This document shows positions 1 to 8,536 of a DNA stretch of 64,000 nucleotides, piece after piece (position 1 is the stretch's first letter; each line of letters begins with the position of its first letter). Where the stretch lies: positions 252,922 to 316,921 of the forward strand of contig BPGL01000001.1 of NCBI GenBank assembly GCA_026003015.1, read 5' to 3'. The stretch comes from Actinomycetota bacterium. Its GTDB lineage: Bacteria > Actinomycetota > UBA4738 > HRBIN12. The position numbers and the translations under genes are program-made. The notes under the pieces were generated by a model. That model searched no databases. It had not been told where the DNA came from and saw only the letters and a list, made by a program, of their open reading frames with translations.

Positions 1-993
1 CTCGTCGTCGTCGCCTGCTTCTCGAGCCACATCCACCGGGTCCAGCAGGTCGTCGACGCCGCGATCGAGCACGGCCGGGTCGTCACCTTCCTCGGGCGCT
101 CCATGCAGCAGAGCGTGGCCGCCGCCCGGCGCCTGGGGATCCTGCGCGTCGACGACCGCGACGTGGTGGACATCGCCGAGCTCGATCGGCTCGACCCCGG
201 GCGGGTGGTCGTGATCTGCACCGGGTCCCAGGGAGAGCCGTTCAGCGCGCTCAGTCTGATGGCCGCGCGGGAGCACCGCTGGGTCCGGCTCCGGGAGGGC
301 GACACGGTCGTGCTGTCCTCGAGCCTGGTGCCCGGCAACGAGCCGGCCATCCACCGCGTGGTCGACGCGCTGTACCGCACGGGGGCCGACGTCTACCACG
401 TGCCCTCCGACCCGGTGCACGCGAGCGGGCACGCGGCCCAGGAGGAGCTGCGCCTGATGCTGACGCTCGTGCGCCCCCGCTGGTTCATCCCCATCCACGG
501 GGAGCGGCGGCACCTGCAGCACCACGCGCGGCTGGCCGAGGAGGTCGGGATCGCCCGGGACCGGATCCTCGTGTGCGAGGACGGCGACCTCGTCGAGGTC
601 GGCGAGGAGGTCCGGGTCGCCGGCCGGGTCCCCGCCGGGATGACGTTCGTCGACGGGCTGGGGATCGGCGATGTGGGGGGCGAGGTCCTGCGGGACCGCC
701 GCAAGCTCGCGGCCGACGGCGTGGTCGTGGTCGTCGCCGGGATCGACCCGCACACCGGGGAGCTCGTGAGCGGCCCCGAGCTCCTCCATCTGGGCTTCGT
801 GCACGAGGAGAGCTCGTCCGACATCCTTGAAGCCGCTCGGGAACGCGTCATGCTTGCGTTCCGGGAGGGCGCTGAGGCCCGGGTGACCGACCCCTCGGCG
901 CTGCAGCAGCACGTCCGCCGCGTGCTGAAGCGGTACTTCCTGGAGGTGACCCAGCGGCGGCCGGTGATCCTGCCGGTGATCTTGGAGGTGTAG
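1..993 (+). CDS. rnj: Ribonuclease J, C-terminal part (5' end outside window)
   Basis: The reading frame is open from base 1 and ends at TAG 991-993, giving about 330 residues; the N-terminal metallo-beta-lactamase half, including HxHxDH, lies upstream of the window. Visible beta-CASP features are the FSSHIHR segment near the start, TGSQGEP around bases 220-240, SLVPGNE, then HASGH (about 418-432) and a late IPIHGE, all typical of RNase J. The last 100 or so residues fit the C-terminal RNase J domain. The family acts as a 5'-3' exonuclease and endonuclease in RNA processing and turnover in the cytoplasm. ftsK follows 21 bases later, a pairing common in actinobacteria. The internal ATG at 103 is not the start. 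Confidence 0.95.
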   Translation, partial: LVVVACFSSHIHRVQQVVDAAIEHGRVVTFLGRSMQQSVAAARRLGILRVDDRDVVDIAELDRLDPGRVVVICTGSQGEPFSALSLMAAREHRWVRLREGDTVVLSSSLVPGNEPAIHRVVDALYRTGADVYHVPSDPVHASGHAAQEELRLMLTLVRPRWFIPIHGERRHLQHHARLAEEVGIARDRILVCEDGDLVEVGEEVRVAGRVPAGMTFVDGLGIGDVGGEVLRDRRKLAADGVVVVVAGIDPHTGELVSGPELLHLGFVHEESSSDILEAARERVMLAFREGAEARVTDPSALQQHVRRVLKRYFLEVTQRRPVILPVILEV

Positions 994-1014
994 CCCGACC
1001 GAGGAGCGCGAGAC

Positions 1015-3456
1015 GTGCCGACGAAGACTTCCCCCTCGCGACGCCGGAGCGCGTCGCGGGCGTCGAGCTCGCGGGGCCGGCGCGGTCCCGCGAGGACCCC
1101 GGTCCGCGAGATCCTGTCCCCCTGGGCGCGCGACGCCCTCGGGATCGCCCTGGTCGTCCTGGGCCTGCTCGCGGTTCTCGCCGTGTGGTTCGGCACCGGT
1201 GGGCCGGTCGGGCGCGGGCTCGCCTGGGCGCTGCGCGGAGCCCTCGGTCTGGGCGCGGCGGCCTTCCCGCTCGTCGGGCTCTACTGGGGGGTCGTGCTCG
1301 TGCGCGACGTCGCGCGCGAGGAGCGCGTCCGGATCCTGATCGGCTGCGTCGCGCTCGCGGCCGGGGCTCTCGGCGGGCTGTCGCTCGTCGCCGGGAACCC
1401 CGGCCCGCTCGCGGGCTTCGACGGCGGCCGCGGGGTCGGCGTGGCGGAGGCCGGGGGGCTCCTCGGCGCCCTCGTCGCCCGCCCGCTGTCGCAGGTGATC
1501 TCCCCGATCGGCGCCGGCCTCGTCTGCGTCGCGCTGATCGTCCTGGGGTCGTTGATCGCGACGGGCACGCCGATCGCGACCGCGTGGGGATGGGTCCGCG
1601 ACTACTTCACGGCCGCCGACGTCGACGACGACGTCGAGGCCGAGGAGGGCCTCGAGGAGGCCGAGCTCGAGGCCGAGGAGGACCGGGAGGGGGCCGAGGA
1701 GGAGCCCGTGGGGCCCGTCGTCTCGGGGCCGCTCCTTCGGGTCCCCGAGGCCGCCGCCGGCCGGTGGGCGCGCCTCGCGCGTCGGCTCCGGGAGCTCCGC
1801 GTGTTCCTCGGGCTGGTCGACCCCGAGGCCGAGTCGCCGGTCGTTCGGATCCCCGAGGCCGCCGCCCCCTCCGTCCCCGAGGCCGCGACCGAGACGGGCG
1901 AGACGTGGGCGGCCGCGTCGCCCGAGCCCCCCGCGGCCGAACCCGAGGCGCCGTCGGTCCGCCCCCGGCGCGGCCGGACCGTGCACACGTCGGACGGTCC
2001 CTACCGGCTCCCGCCGATCGACCTGCTGCGCACCGCCCCGCCCTCGGCCGCCGACGCGGGGGACGAGGCGGCCACGAAGGCCGCCTTGGAGCGGACGCTT
2101 CGGACCTTCGGGGTCGATGCGCGCGTGAGCGACGCCCATCGCGGGCCGACCGTCACGCTGTACGAGGTCGAGGTCGCCGCCGGCACCAAGGTGAGCAAGG
2201 TCCTGAACCTCGCGAGCGACATCGCCTACGCGCTCGCCACACCCGACGTCCGGATCCAGGCTCCGATCCCCGGCAAGAGCGCGATCGGGATCGAGGTGCC
2301 GAACAAGCACCGGGACTTCGTGATGCTCGGCGACGTGCTGCGCTCCCGAGCCGCGCGCGAGGCCGCCCACCCGCTCGAGGTCGCCCTGGGCAAGGACATC
2401 CACGGCCGCGCCCGCATGGTGAACCTCGCCGCGATGCCGCACCTGCTGATCGCGGGGGCCACCGGTGCCGGCAAGTCCTCGCTCGTGAACTGCTTCGTCA
2501 CGTCGCTGCTGATGCGCACGACCCCCGAGGACGTCCGGCTCGTGCTCGTCGATCCCAAGCGCGTCGAGCTCAGCCACTTCGCCGACGTTCCGCACCTGCT
2601 CTCGCCGGTGATCGTGCACCCGAAGCGCGCCGCCGAGGCGCTGCAGTGGCTCGTGCGTGAGATGGAGCTCCGCTACGAGCTCCTCGCCACGGTCGGCGTG
2701 CGCGACATCGACGGCTATGAGCGCGGCCTGCGGGAGGGCACGTTGCGGATCCCACCGGGACGTGAGGACGAGTACGGGCACATGCCCTACGTCGTCGTCG
2801 TGATCGACGAGCTTGCCGACCTGATGATGGTCGCGCCCCGCGACGTGGAGGACGCGATCTGCCGCATCGCGCAGATGGCCCGCGCCGTCGGGATCCACCT
2901 CGTCGTCGCGACGCAGCGGCCGAGCGTCGACGTCGTCACGGGCCTGATCAAGGCGAACATCCCCTCGCGGATCGCGCTCATGACCTCGAGCCAGGCCGAC
3001 AGCCGCGTGATCCTCGACATGAACGGGGCCGAGAAGCTCGTGGGCCACGGGGACATGCTCTTCGCACCCTCGAGCCTGTCCAAGCCGGTGCGCCTCCAGG
3101 GCGCGTGGGTCACCGAGCAGGAGATCCACGCCGTCGCCGACTTCGTCCGACGGCAGCGCCGCGTCGTCTACGAGCAGAGCGTCGAGGGGTTGGCGCTCCC
3201 GCCGGGGGAGGGGAGCGAGGCGGGCTCGGATCTCGGCGAGGACGACGAGCTGCTCGAGCAGGCGGCCGAGCTCGTGATCCGTTCGCAGTTCGGCTCGACC
3301 TCGATGCTGCAGCGCAAGCTCAAGGTAGGCTTCGCGCGGGCGGGGCGGCTGATGGACCTGCTCGAGCAGCGGGGGATCGTCGGGCCCAGCCAGGGCTCGA
3401 AGGCCCGCGAGGTCCTCGTCACCCCCGAGGAATGGGAGGAGCGCCGCAGCGCCTGA
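1015..3456 (+). CDS. ftsK: DNA translocase FtsK/SpoIIIE
   Basis: This 813-residue protein is a membrane-anchored, ATP-driven DNA pump that clears chromosome ends through the closing septum. After a basic N-terminus come about four hydrophobic segments (roughly residues 38-60, 72-95, 103-125, 155-180), then an acidic Glu/Ala/Pro-rich linker (about 200-340), then the RecA-like motor. Walker A GATGAGKS lies at residues 481-488, and Walker B is the VVVVIDELAD stretch near 592-602. A winged-helix gamma domain occupies the last 65 or so residues (QFGSTSMLQRKL...), the part that reads KOPS-like sites in the family. GTG 1015 is chosen because GAGGAG sits at 1001-1006, eight bases upstream. It probably forms an operon with rnj. 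Confidence 0.96.
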   Translation: MPTKTSPSRRRSASRASSSRGRRGPARTPVREILSPWARDALGIALVVLGLLAVLAVWFGTGGPVGRGLAWALRGALGLGAAAFPLVGLYWGVVLVRDVAREERVRILIGCVALAAGALGGLSLVAGNPGPLAGFDGGRGVGVAEAGGLLGALVARPLSQVISPIGAGLVCVALIVLGSLIATGTPIATAWGWVRDYFTAADVDDDVEAEEGLEEAELEAEEDREGAEEEPVGPVVSGPLLRVPEAAAGRWARLARRLRELRVFLGLVDPEAESPVVRIPEAAAPSVPEAATETGETWAAASPEPPAAEPEAPSVRPRRGRTVHTSDGPYRLPPIDLLRTAPPSAADAGDEAATKAALERTLRTFGVDARVSDAHRGPTVTLYEVEVAAGTKVSKVLNLASDIAYALATPDVRIQAPIPGKSAIGIEVPNKHRDFVMLGDVLRSRAAREAAHPLEVALGKDIHGRARMVNLAAMPHLLIAGATGAGKSSLVNCFVTSLLMRTTPEDVRLVLVDPKRVELSHFADVPHLLSPVIVHPKRAAEALQWLVREMELRYELLATVGVRDIDGYERGLREGTLRIPPGREDEYGHMPYVVVVIDELADLMMVAPRDVEDAICRIAQMARAVGIHLVVATQRPSVDVVTGLIKANIPSRIALMTSSQADSRVILDMNGAEKLVGHGDMLFAPSSLSKPVRLQGAWVTEQEIHAVADFVRRQRRVVYEQSVEGLALPPGEGSEAGSDLGEDDELLEQAAELVIRSQFGSTSMLQRKLKVGFARAGRLMDLLEQRGIVGPSQGSKAREVLVTPEEWEERRSA

Positions 3457-3459
3457 CCG

Positions 3460-3849
3460 CTACAGGGCCCCCAGGCGGCGGGCGACCTGGAACAGCGTGT
3501 CGGCGTGCTCCTGCGGGTCGATCATCACCGAGCCGGCGGGGCCGATCCGCCGTTGCCAGTACCGGTAGATCGACTCGGGCGTCCAACCCCGTGCGATCGC
3601 GCTTCGGAAGCCCCGCGCGAGCTCCGACCCGAGCCAGAGGGCCCGCGGAGCGATCAGGAAGCCCCCGCGCTGCCCGTCGATCGAGAGCCAATGAGCGCCG
3701 ACGAGGCCCCAGCCTCCATCGTCCCGGTGTCCGGAGACGAGGAGGAACCGGACCGGTCCCTCCGACAGGGCGTCGGGCACGATGAGGGGGACCTCGAGCG
3801 CGGATAGCGGAGAACCGTCGGGAGGCGGCGTCGAAGCGTGCTGCGTCAT
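3460..3849 (-). CDS. Conserved-looking protein of unknown function, 129 aa
   Basis: A 129-residue soluble protein encoded opposite to ftsK and rodZ; I do not recognise the family. It begins MTQHASTPPPDGSP, has no signal peptide or membrane segment, and contains Trp/Arg-rich stretches (GGWGLVGAHWLSIDG, and a later ESIYRYWQRRIGPAG). Its stop lies only three bases from the ftsK stop (tail to tail), and it is divergent from the RodZ-like gene 160 bases away across a strong inverted repeat. It is supported as a real gene because it exactly fills an otherwise empty gap and reads as protein-like composition. No function is proposed. Confidence 0.6.
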   Translation of the reverse strand: MTQHASTPPPDGSPLSALEVPLIVPDALSEGPVRFLLVSGHRDDGGWGLVGAHWLSIDGQRGGFLIAPRALWLGSELARGFRSAIARGWTPESIYRYWQRRIGPAGSVMIDPQEHADTLFQVARRLGAL

Positions 3850-3910
3850 CGCGTCGCCACGACGCTACGTCCCCCGATCGGGGCCCGGCAGCGGGCGAAG
3901 GACCACGGTT

Positions 3911-3962
3911 GCGCCCGACCTGCGCCCTAGGGCCCCCGCCGAGTCGGCCGCAGGTCGGGCGC
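3911..3962. promoter_or_regulatory. 14-bp perfect inverted repeat between divergent genes
   Basis: The arm GCGCCCGACCTGCG (3911-3924) is repeated in exact inverse at 3949-3962 with a 24-base centre that itself begins with the palindrome GCCCTAGGGC (3924-3933). It lies between the divergent starts at 3849 and 4010. It could be an operator for both genes or a strong RNA hairpin; there is no T-run, so an intrinsic terminator is less likely. Confidence 0.5.
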
Positions 3963-4009
3963 CGTGTGCCGGGCGCTCCCGCGCCGGCGGGCGGTACCAT
4001 CCTCCGGTC

Positions 4010-4768
4010 ATGGGCGCCGAGCACGTCCGGCCTGCGCGTCGCGACGCGGGGTCGGCCCTCCGACGTGCGCGCGAGCTGCGGGGGATCTCCCTGGAGGTCG
4101 CGGCGCGCGACACGCGGCTGCCGGTGGATCGCCTGCGCGCGATCGAGCAGGGGACGTTCGAGGCGCGCGCCGACGACGTGCACGCGCGCGCGAGCCTCCG
4201 AACCTACGCGCGCTACCTCGGCCTGGACCCCACGCAGGTGCTCGCCGCCGCCGGTCGGTTCCACGAGCCCCCGCCGCCCCCCCCGCCCGCGCGGCTCGGT
4301 TCGCTCGAGCGGGCCCTGGCCGCCGCGAGGATCCGCGACAACCAGCGGTTCTTCCTCATCGCCGCCGCGGTGTTCCTGGGGACGCTCGCGGCGGTCGGTC
4401 TCCTGTCGCGCCAGGGCGCAGCGCCCGCGGCGGAGCTGCCCTCGGCGACCACGGGCGCCCTGGCCGAGGTCGGGGAGGCGACCCCGTTCACCCTCGTGGT
4501 CGAGGCGGTGAGGCCCGCGCGGATCGCGGTGAGGGTCGACGGATCCGCCCAGCGGGTTGCGGTGGCCGCCGGGGAGACCGTCTCGTTCTCGGGGACGGAG
4601 CGGATCGAGGTGCGCATCGACGACGGCGGCGCCGTGCGCGTGGCGGTCGACGGGCACGACCTCGGGGTTCCGACGCTCGACGGCGTGCCGTGGTCGGCGA
4701 CGTTCACGTCCGCGTCGGTGCGGGCCCTCGGCCCGGAGCCCACGGCCGCCCCCTCGCGCGCGGGCTGA
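4010..4768 (+). CDS. rodZ: RodZ-like helix-turn-helix membrane protein
   Basis: A 252-residue protein with an N-terminal Xre/HTH_25-type helix-turn-helix (about residues 12-80: LRRARELRGISLEVAARDTR, then LRTYARYLGLDP). A poly-proline linker encoded by a long C-run follows near residue 90, then one membrane helix (about 115-137, FFLIAAAVFLGTLAAVGLLS) and a C-terminal beta-rich DUF4115 domain. This is the RodZ architecture: an inner-membrane scaffold linking the cytoskeleton or wall-synthesis machinery in cell-shape control. ATG 4010 is preferred because the HTH begins just after it. A -10-like TACCAT (3995-4000) would put the transcript start almost on the ATG. cinA follows after six bases. 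Confidence 0.82.
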   Translation: MGAEHVRPARRDAGSALRRARELRGISLEVAARDTRLPVDRLRAIEQGTFEARADDVHARASLRTYARYLGLDPTQVLAAAGRFHEPPPPPPPARLGSLERALAAARIRDNQRFFLIAAAVFLGTLAAVGLLSRQGAAPAAELPSATTGALAEVGEATPFTLVVEAVRPARIAVRVDGSAQRVAVAAGETVSFSGTERIEVRIDDGGAVRVAVDGHDLGVPTLDGVPWSATFTSASVRALGPEPTAAPSRAG

Positions 4769-4774
4769 GGACCC

Positions 4775-6037
4775 GTGCGAGCGGAGGTCGTCGCGGTCGG
4801 GACCGAGCTCCTGCTCGGGCAGATCGACAACGGCAACGCCCGGTGGATCTCCGAGCGGCTCGCGGCGATCGGCGTCGACGTTCGACACCACCAGGTGGTG
4901 GGGGACAACCTCGAGCGCATCGTCGACGCGCTTCGTCTGGCGCTCGATCGCGCGGAGGCGGTCGTCGTCACCGGCGGGCTCGGCCCGACCCAGGACGACC
5001 TCACCCGCGACGCGATCGCCGCCCTGCTCGGGCGAGGCCTCGCGCGCGACGAGGCGATCGTCCGGACGCTCGAGGAACGGTTCCGGGGCGCCTCGGACGC
5101 ACCGATGCCGGCGAGCGTCCTGCGGCAGGCCGACGTGCCCGTGGGGGCGCGCGCCATCGCCCCGACGATCGGGACGGCCCCCGGGCTCGTCGCGGAGCTC
5201 GACGGTCGCACGCTCTACGCGCTCCCCGGCGTCCCGGCGGAGATGCGCGAGATGGTCGAGCGGGTGGTCCTTCCCGAGCTCGCGCGCCGTTCGGGCGCGG
5301 GGGCGATCGTCTCCCGGGTGGTGCGCTGCACGGGGATCGGGGAGTCGCGCGTCGCCGAGCTCCTCGACGACCTCTACCGGGGCTCGACGAACCCCACCGT
5401 CGCGTTCCTCGCCTCGACCGGGGAGGTGCGGGTGCGGGTCACGGCCAAGGCCGGCGATCCGTCGGTGGCCGAGGCCCTGGCCGAGCCGATGGTGGCCGAG
5501 ATCGCGAAACGCCTCGGCGACGTCGTCTTCTCCGTGGAGGACGAACCGCTCGAGCAGGTGGTCCTTCGGCTGCTGCGCGTGCGGGGATGGACCATCGCGT
5601 GCGCGGAGTCCCTCACCGGCGGTCGGGTCACCGCTCGCCTCACCGCGCCGCCCGGCGCCTCCGCGACGGTCCTCGGCGCCGCCGTCGCGTACACGGCCGA
5701 GGCCAAGCGCCGGCTCCTCAGGGTCTCCGAGGCGGTCCTCGCCGCGGGGGTGGTGAGCGAGGCCTGTGCGCGGGCGATGGCGGCCGGCGCCCGTCGGGTG
5801 TTCGGCGCCGACGTCGCGCTGGCGCTCACGGGGGCCGCGGGACCCGAGCCCCACGACGGCGCGCCCCCCGGCACGGTCTGGCTCGCGGTCGAGACGCCCG
5901 AGCTCGCGCACGCGCGACTGCTGCGGGTTGGCGGGGAGCGGGACCGCGTGGTGCGCTGGGCCGGGCAGGCGGGGCTCGACCTCGTCCGCCGCGCGCTCGA
6001 GGGCCGCCCGCTTCCGAGCTCGGAGCACCCGATCTGA
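4775..6037 (+). CDS. cinA: CinA family protein / nicotinamide-nucleotide amidase
   Basis: A 420-residue, two-domain protein of full family length. The N-terminal MoaB/MogA-like domain carries the family signatures VGTELLLGQIDNGNARWI and VVVTGGLGPTQDDLTRDA. The C-terminal PncC-like domain has CAESLTGG (about residues 275-282), the AVAYTAEAK stretch and ALTGAAGP. In the family the C-terminal domain deamidates nicotinamide mononucleotide, and the protein has been linked to competence and NAD recycling. GTG 4775 gives the canonical MRAEVVAVGTELL start. Its stop overlaps the next ATG as ATGA, so the two genes are translationally coupled. Confidence 0.93.
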   Translation: MRAEVVAVGTELLLGQIDNGNARWISERLAAIGVDVRHHQVVGDNLERIVDALRLALDRAEAVVVTGGLGPTQDDLTRDAIAALLGRGLARDEAIVRTLEERFRGASDAPMPASVLRQADVPVGARAIAPTIGTAPGLVAELDGRTLYALPGVPAEMREMVERVVLPELARRSGAGAIVSRVVRCTGIGESRVAELLDDLYRGSTNPTVAFLASTGEVRVRVTAKAGDPSVAEALAEPMVAEIAKRLGDVVFSVEDEPLEQVVLRLLRVRGWTIACAESLTGGRVTARLTAPPGASATVLGAAVAYTAEAKRRLLRVSEAVLAAGVVSEACARAMAAGARRVFGADVALALTGAAGPEPHDGAPPGTVWLAVETPELAHARLLRVGGERDRVVRWAGQAGLDLVRRALEGRPLPSSEHPI

Positions 6038-6621
6038 TGGCCCGGGACCGGGCGGCGCGTCCTGCGGCGACGCCGCTGCGGCTGTTCGTCGCGGTCGAGC
6101 TGTCGGAGGAGGCCGGCCGGGCCATCGACCGCGCGATCGCGCCCTGGCGAGCGGCGTTCCCCCGGGCCCGTTGGGTCCCGAGCGAGAACCGGCACGTCAC
6201 GCTGCGGTTCCTCGGCAGGACCTGGCCGCGCCTGCGCGGGTGGGTGGAGGATCGCGTGCGGGAGGCGGCGCGGGGGTCCGCCGCCTTCTCCGTCCGCCTC
6301 GCGGGGCTCGGCGCCTTCCCCTCGGAGCGGCGGGCCCGGGTGCTGTGGGTGGGGCTCGACGACGCCGACGAACGCCTGGCCGCGCTGGCCGCCCTCCTGG
6401 AGGTCGGGCTCGCCGACGCCTTCCCCGCCGAGCGCCGGCCGTTCACGCCCCACGTCACCGTCGCCCGGTCCGATCCGCCCCTTGCCCTGCCCGAGGAGTA
6501 TCGGGGCTCGACCGTCGAGCCGGTCGAGGTCCGGGTCGAGGAGATCGTCCTGTTCCGCAGCCACCTCGCCCGGCCCGCCCCGCGCTACGAGGCGCTCGCC
6601 CGGTTCCCGCTCGGCGGCTGA
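6037..6621 (+). CDS. thpR: RNA 2',3'-cyclic phosphodiesterase (2'-5' RNA ligase family)
   Basis: A 194-residue 2H-phosphoesterase. The two catalytic HxTx motifs are visible as HVTLRFLG (about residues 53-60) and HVTVAR (about 141-146), and the chain opens with LRLFVAVELS, the usual first strand. The enzyme opens 2',3'-cyclic phosphates on RNA ends. It starts at the ATG that overlaps the cinA stop (ATGA, 6037), matching the common cinA-thpR pairing in actinobacteria. recA, which usually follows soon after, is here displaced about 4.5 kb by an accessory insert. Confidence 0.9.
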   Translation: MARDRAARPAATPLRLFVAVELSEEAGRAIDRAIAPWRAAFPRARWVPSENRHVTLRFLGRTWPRLRGWVEDRVREAARGSAAFSVRLAGLGAFPSERRARVLWVGLDDADERLAALAALLEVGLADAFPAERRPFTPHVTVARSDPPLALPEEYRGSTVEPVEVRVEEIVLFRSHLARPAPRYEALARFPLGG

Positions 6622-6642
6622 AGACCCGCGCGTGCCGTGCCG

Positions 6643-7533
6643 ATGCCACCACCGATGCGGGTCGCGCGTCTGGTCGCCGCGGGGTTGCTCGCCGTGCTCG
6701 CCGTCGGGGCGGTCGCGGCGCCCGCCGGCGCGCGCTCGGGGTCGATCCGCTTCTTCGGCAACGGCGTCGACGACATCGACCGGGTGAAGATCCGGGTGGA
6801 CGACCCGACGACGAGCCGGGAGCCGCCTCGACCGGCCGACGTCGGCCGCACGGACTTCACGATCGAGTGGTGGCTGCGCGCGGCGTCGGGCAACGACGCC
6901 GGCCCCGTGACGTGCGGGACGAACGTCGACTGGATCTACGGCAACGTGATCGTCGATCGCGATCGCTACAACGCGGGGCGGAAGTTCGGCGTGTCGCTCG
7001 CGGGCGGCCGGATCGTGTTCGGCGTCACGAACGCGTCCCTGGTGTCGCGGACGATCTGCGGCGACCGGGACCTGCGCGACGGACGGTGGCACCACGTGGC
7101 GGTGCAGCGGCGGCGCTCCGACGGGATGCTCTGGCTGTGGGTCGACGGCCGGCTCGAGGCCAAGGCCGACGGCCCCAACGGCGACGTGAGCTACCCGGAC
7201 GGCGGGGTGCCGGGCTCCTACTGCGGGGGGCCGTGCACGCGCTCGGACCCCTTCCTCGTGATCGGCGCGGAGAAGCACGACGCCGGTCCCGCGTACCCCT
7301 CGTTCCACGGGTGGGTCGACGAGCTTCGGATCTCCACGACGCTTCGCTACCGCCGGGCGTTCGACCCGCCGCGTCGGCCGTTCCGCCCCGACGCCGGGAC
7401 CGCGGTGCTGTACCACCTCGACGAGTCCTCGGGCACGGTCGTGCACGACGCGCTGGGTGGGGCCGACGGCGTCCGTCGCGTCGGCGGCGACCCCGTCGGT
7501 CCCCGCTGGTCGCGTCGCTCGCCCTTCGCGTAG
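6643..7533 (+). CDS. Secreted LamG-like (concanavalin A fold) protein
   Basis: About 296 residues. A signal peptide is clear after the third possible start (MRVARLVAAGLLAVLAVGAV, then AAPAGARS); starts at GTG 6637, ATG 6643 and ATG 6655 are all in frame and I cannot separate them firmly. The mature part has LamG/laminin-G-like signatures: FTIEWWLRA near residue 70, DGRWHHVAVQRR near 145, LWLWVDGR, and a late GWVDELRIS, followed by a short tail with YHLDESSGTVVHDALGG. These domains bind carbohydrate or protein ligands outside the cell. The ligand cannot be inferred. It begins the accessory block that separates thpR from recA. Confidence 0.75.
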   Translation: MPPPMRVARLVAAGLLAVLAVGAVAAPAGARSGSIRFFGNGVDDIDRVKIRVDDPTTSREPPRPADVGRTDFTIEWWLRAASGNDAGPVTCGTNVDWIYGNVIVDRDRYNAGRKFGVSLAGGRIVFGVTNASLVSRTICGDRDLRDGRWHHVAVQRRRSDGMLWLWVDGRLEAKADGPNGDVSYPDGGVPGSYCGGPCTRSDPFLVIGAEKHDAGPAYPSFHGWVDELRISTTLRYRRAFDPPRRPFRPDAGTAVLYHLDESSGTVVHDALGGADGVRRVGGDPVGPRWSRRSPFA

Positions 7534-7539
7534 GCACGC

Positions 7540-7568
7540 TTGACGCCTGCGCACCGGGCGTGTAGGAC
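7540..7568 (+). promoter_or_regulatory. Sigma-70-type promoter for the lipoprotein/ABC cluster
   Basis: TTGACG (7540-7545), 17-base spacer, TAGGAC (7563-7568). It lies in the 79-base gap between the LamG gene and the GTG at 7613 and reads toward the lipoprotein. Confidence 0.5.
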
Positions 7569-7612
7569 CCGTGTAGGCACTGAGCAACGGCTCGCCGCAC
7601 GAGGGGGTCGCG

Positions 7613-8530
7613 GTGCGCACGATCCTGGGCTGGCTGCGCGATGCGGGTCGCAGAACCGTGTTGACCCTGACCGCCCTCGTGGCGCTCACCGCCTGCACCG
7701 GCCAGAGCACGGAACGACCCCTGGAGGCACGCACCCCGGCGCCGGCGGTGGCCCTGCCGCTCGAGCGGCTCCGGTGGGATGAGGCCGACGCGCGGCTGCT
7801 GTTCCTCGCCCGCCAACGGGTCTTCCTCGACTGCGTTCGCGACGCCGGGTTCGTCGACTACCCCGCCGAGGTCTGGGTCTAGGTCCCGGGCGGCAGCGCC
7901 ATCTGGGGGCTCACCGATCCCGAGGCCGCGGCGACCCGGGGCTACGCGCCGCCCCCGGAAGATCCCCGCCTGCTGGAGAACCAGCAGCGCCTGGATGCCT
8001 ACTACGAGTCGCTGACCCGAGCGGAGCGGGAGGCGCTCGCGATCGTGGTGGCGGGGCGCGAGGAGGCGCGCATCGAGCTGCCGAACGGCACCAGGATCGC
8101 CGGAGACGGGTGCTTCGCCGAGGCAGAGCTCGCGCTGTACGGGTCGCAGCGCAACCTGATCCGGGATCGGCTGCTCGCCGAGAAGGGCCTGGGTCTGCAG
8201 AATGAGGCGCGAGCGAAGCTGCTCGCCGACCCCCGGGCGATCGAGGCGACCCGGGAGTGGAGCGAGTGCATGCGGGCCCGCGGCTACGACTACGCGACCC
8301 CCGCGGACGCCGGGAACGAGACCGCGGAGCTCGAGATGCGCGACCGGATCCCCGTGGCGGTGGCCGACGTCGACTGCAAGGCGGAGGTCGACCTCGTGCG
8401 CCGGCTCTCGACGATCCTGGCGGCCTACCAGCAGGAGCTGCTCGACCGAAACCCGGGGCTCATCGAGGCCCGCCTTCGCATCCGCGAGGAGATGCTCGAG
8501 CGGGCCCGGGCGATCCTCGAGGGAGCGTAG
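7613..8530 (+). pseudogene. Lipoprotein gene interrupted by an in-frame amber codon
   Basis: One reading frame of 305 codons is broken only by TAG at 7880-7882. The upstream 89 residues hold a lipoprotein signal (LTALVALTACTGQ; lipobox LTAC) and a Cys-containing segment RVFLDCVRDAGF. Without any change of frame the sequence continues after the stop as VPGGSAIWGLTDPEAAAT..., down to a C-terminal helical region ending at TAG 8528-8530. The continuation has protein-like composition and conserved-looking Cys (GDGCFAE, WSECMRAR, DVDCKAE), so I read this as one gene with a nonsense change or base error. GTG 8045 could restart translation. It heads a cluster with an ABC-type exporter. Function unknown. 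Confidence 0.7.
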
Positions 8531-8536
8531 CGGGCG

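Noticed and set aside
4275..4290. C-run in rodZ as another frameshift site
   Set aside because: The frame stays open through it and encodes a plausible poly-proline linker with both flanking domains in frame.
3419..6028. 869-codon minus-strand frame across rodZ and cinA
   Set aside because: Shadow of cinA and rodZ, both with clear family motifs.
7880..7882. TAG decoded as pyrrolysine or another amino acid
   Set aside because: TAG ends several other genes here (rnj, recA, ruvB), so amber is an ordinary stop; nonsense change or base error is simpler.
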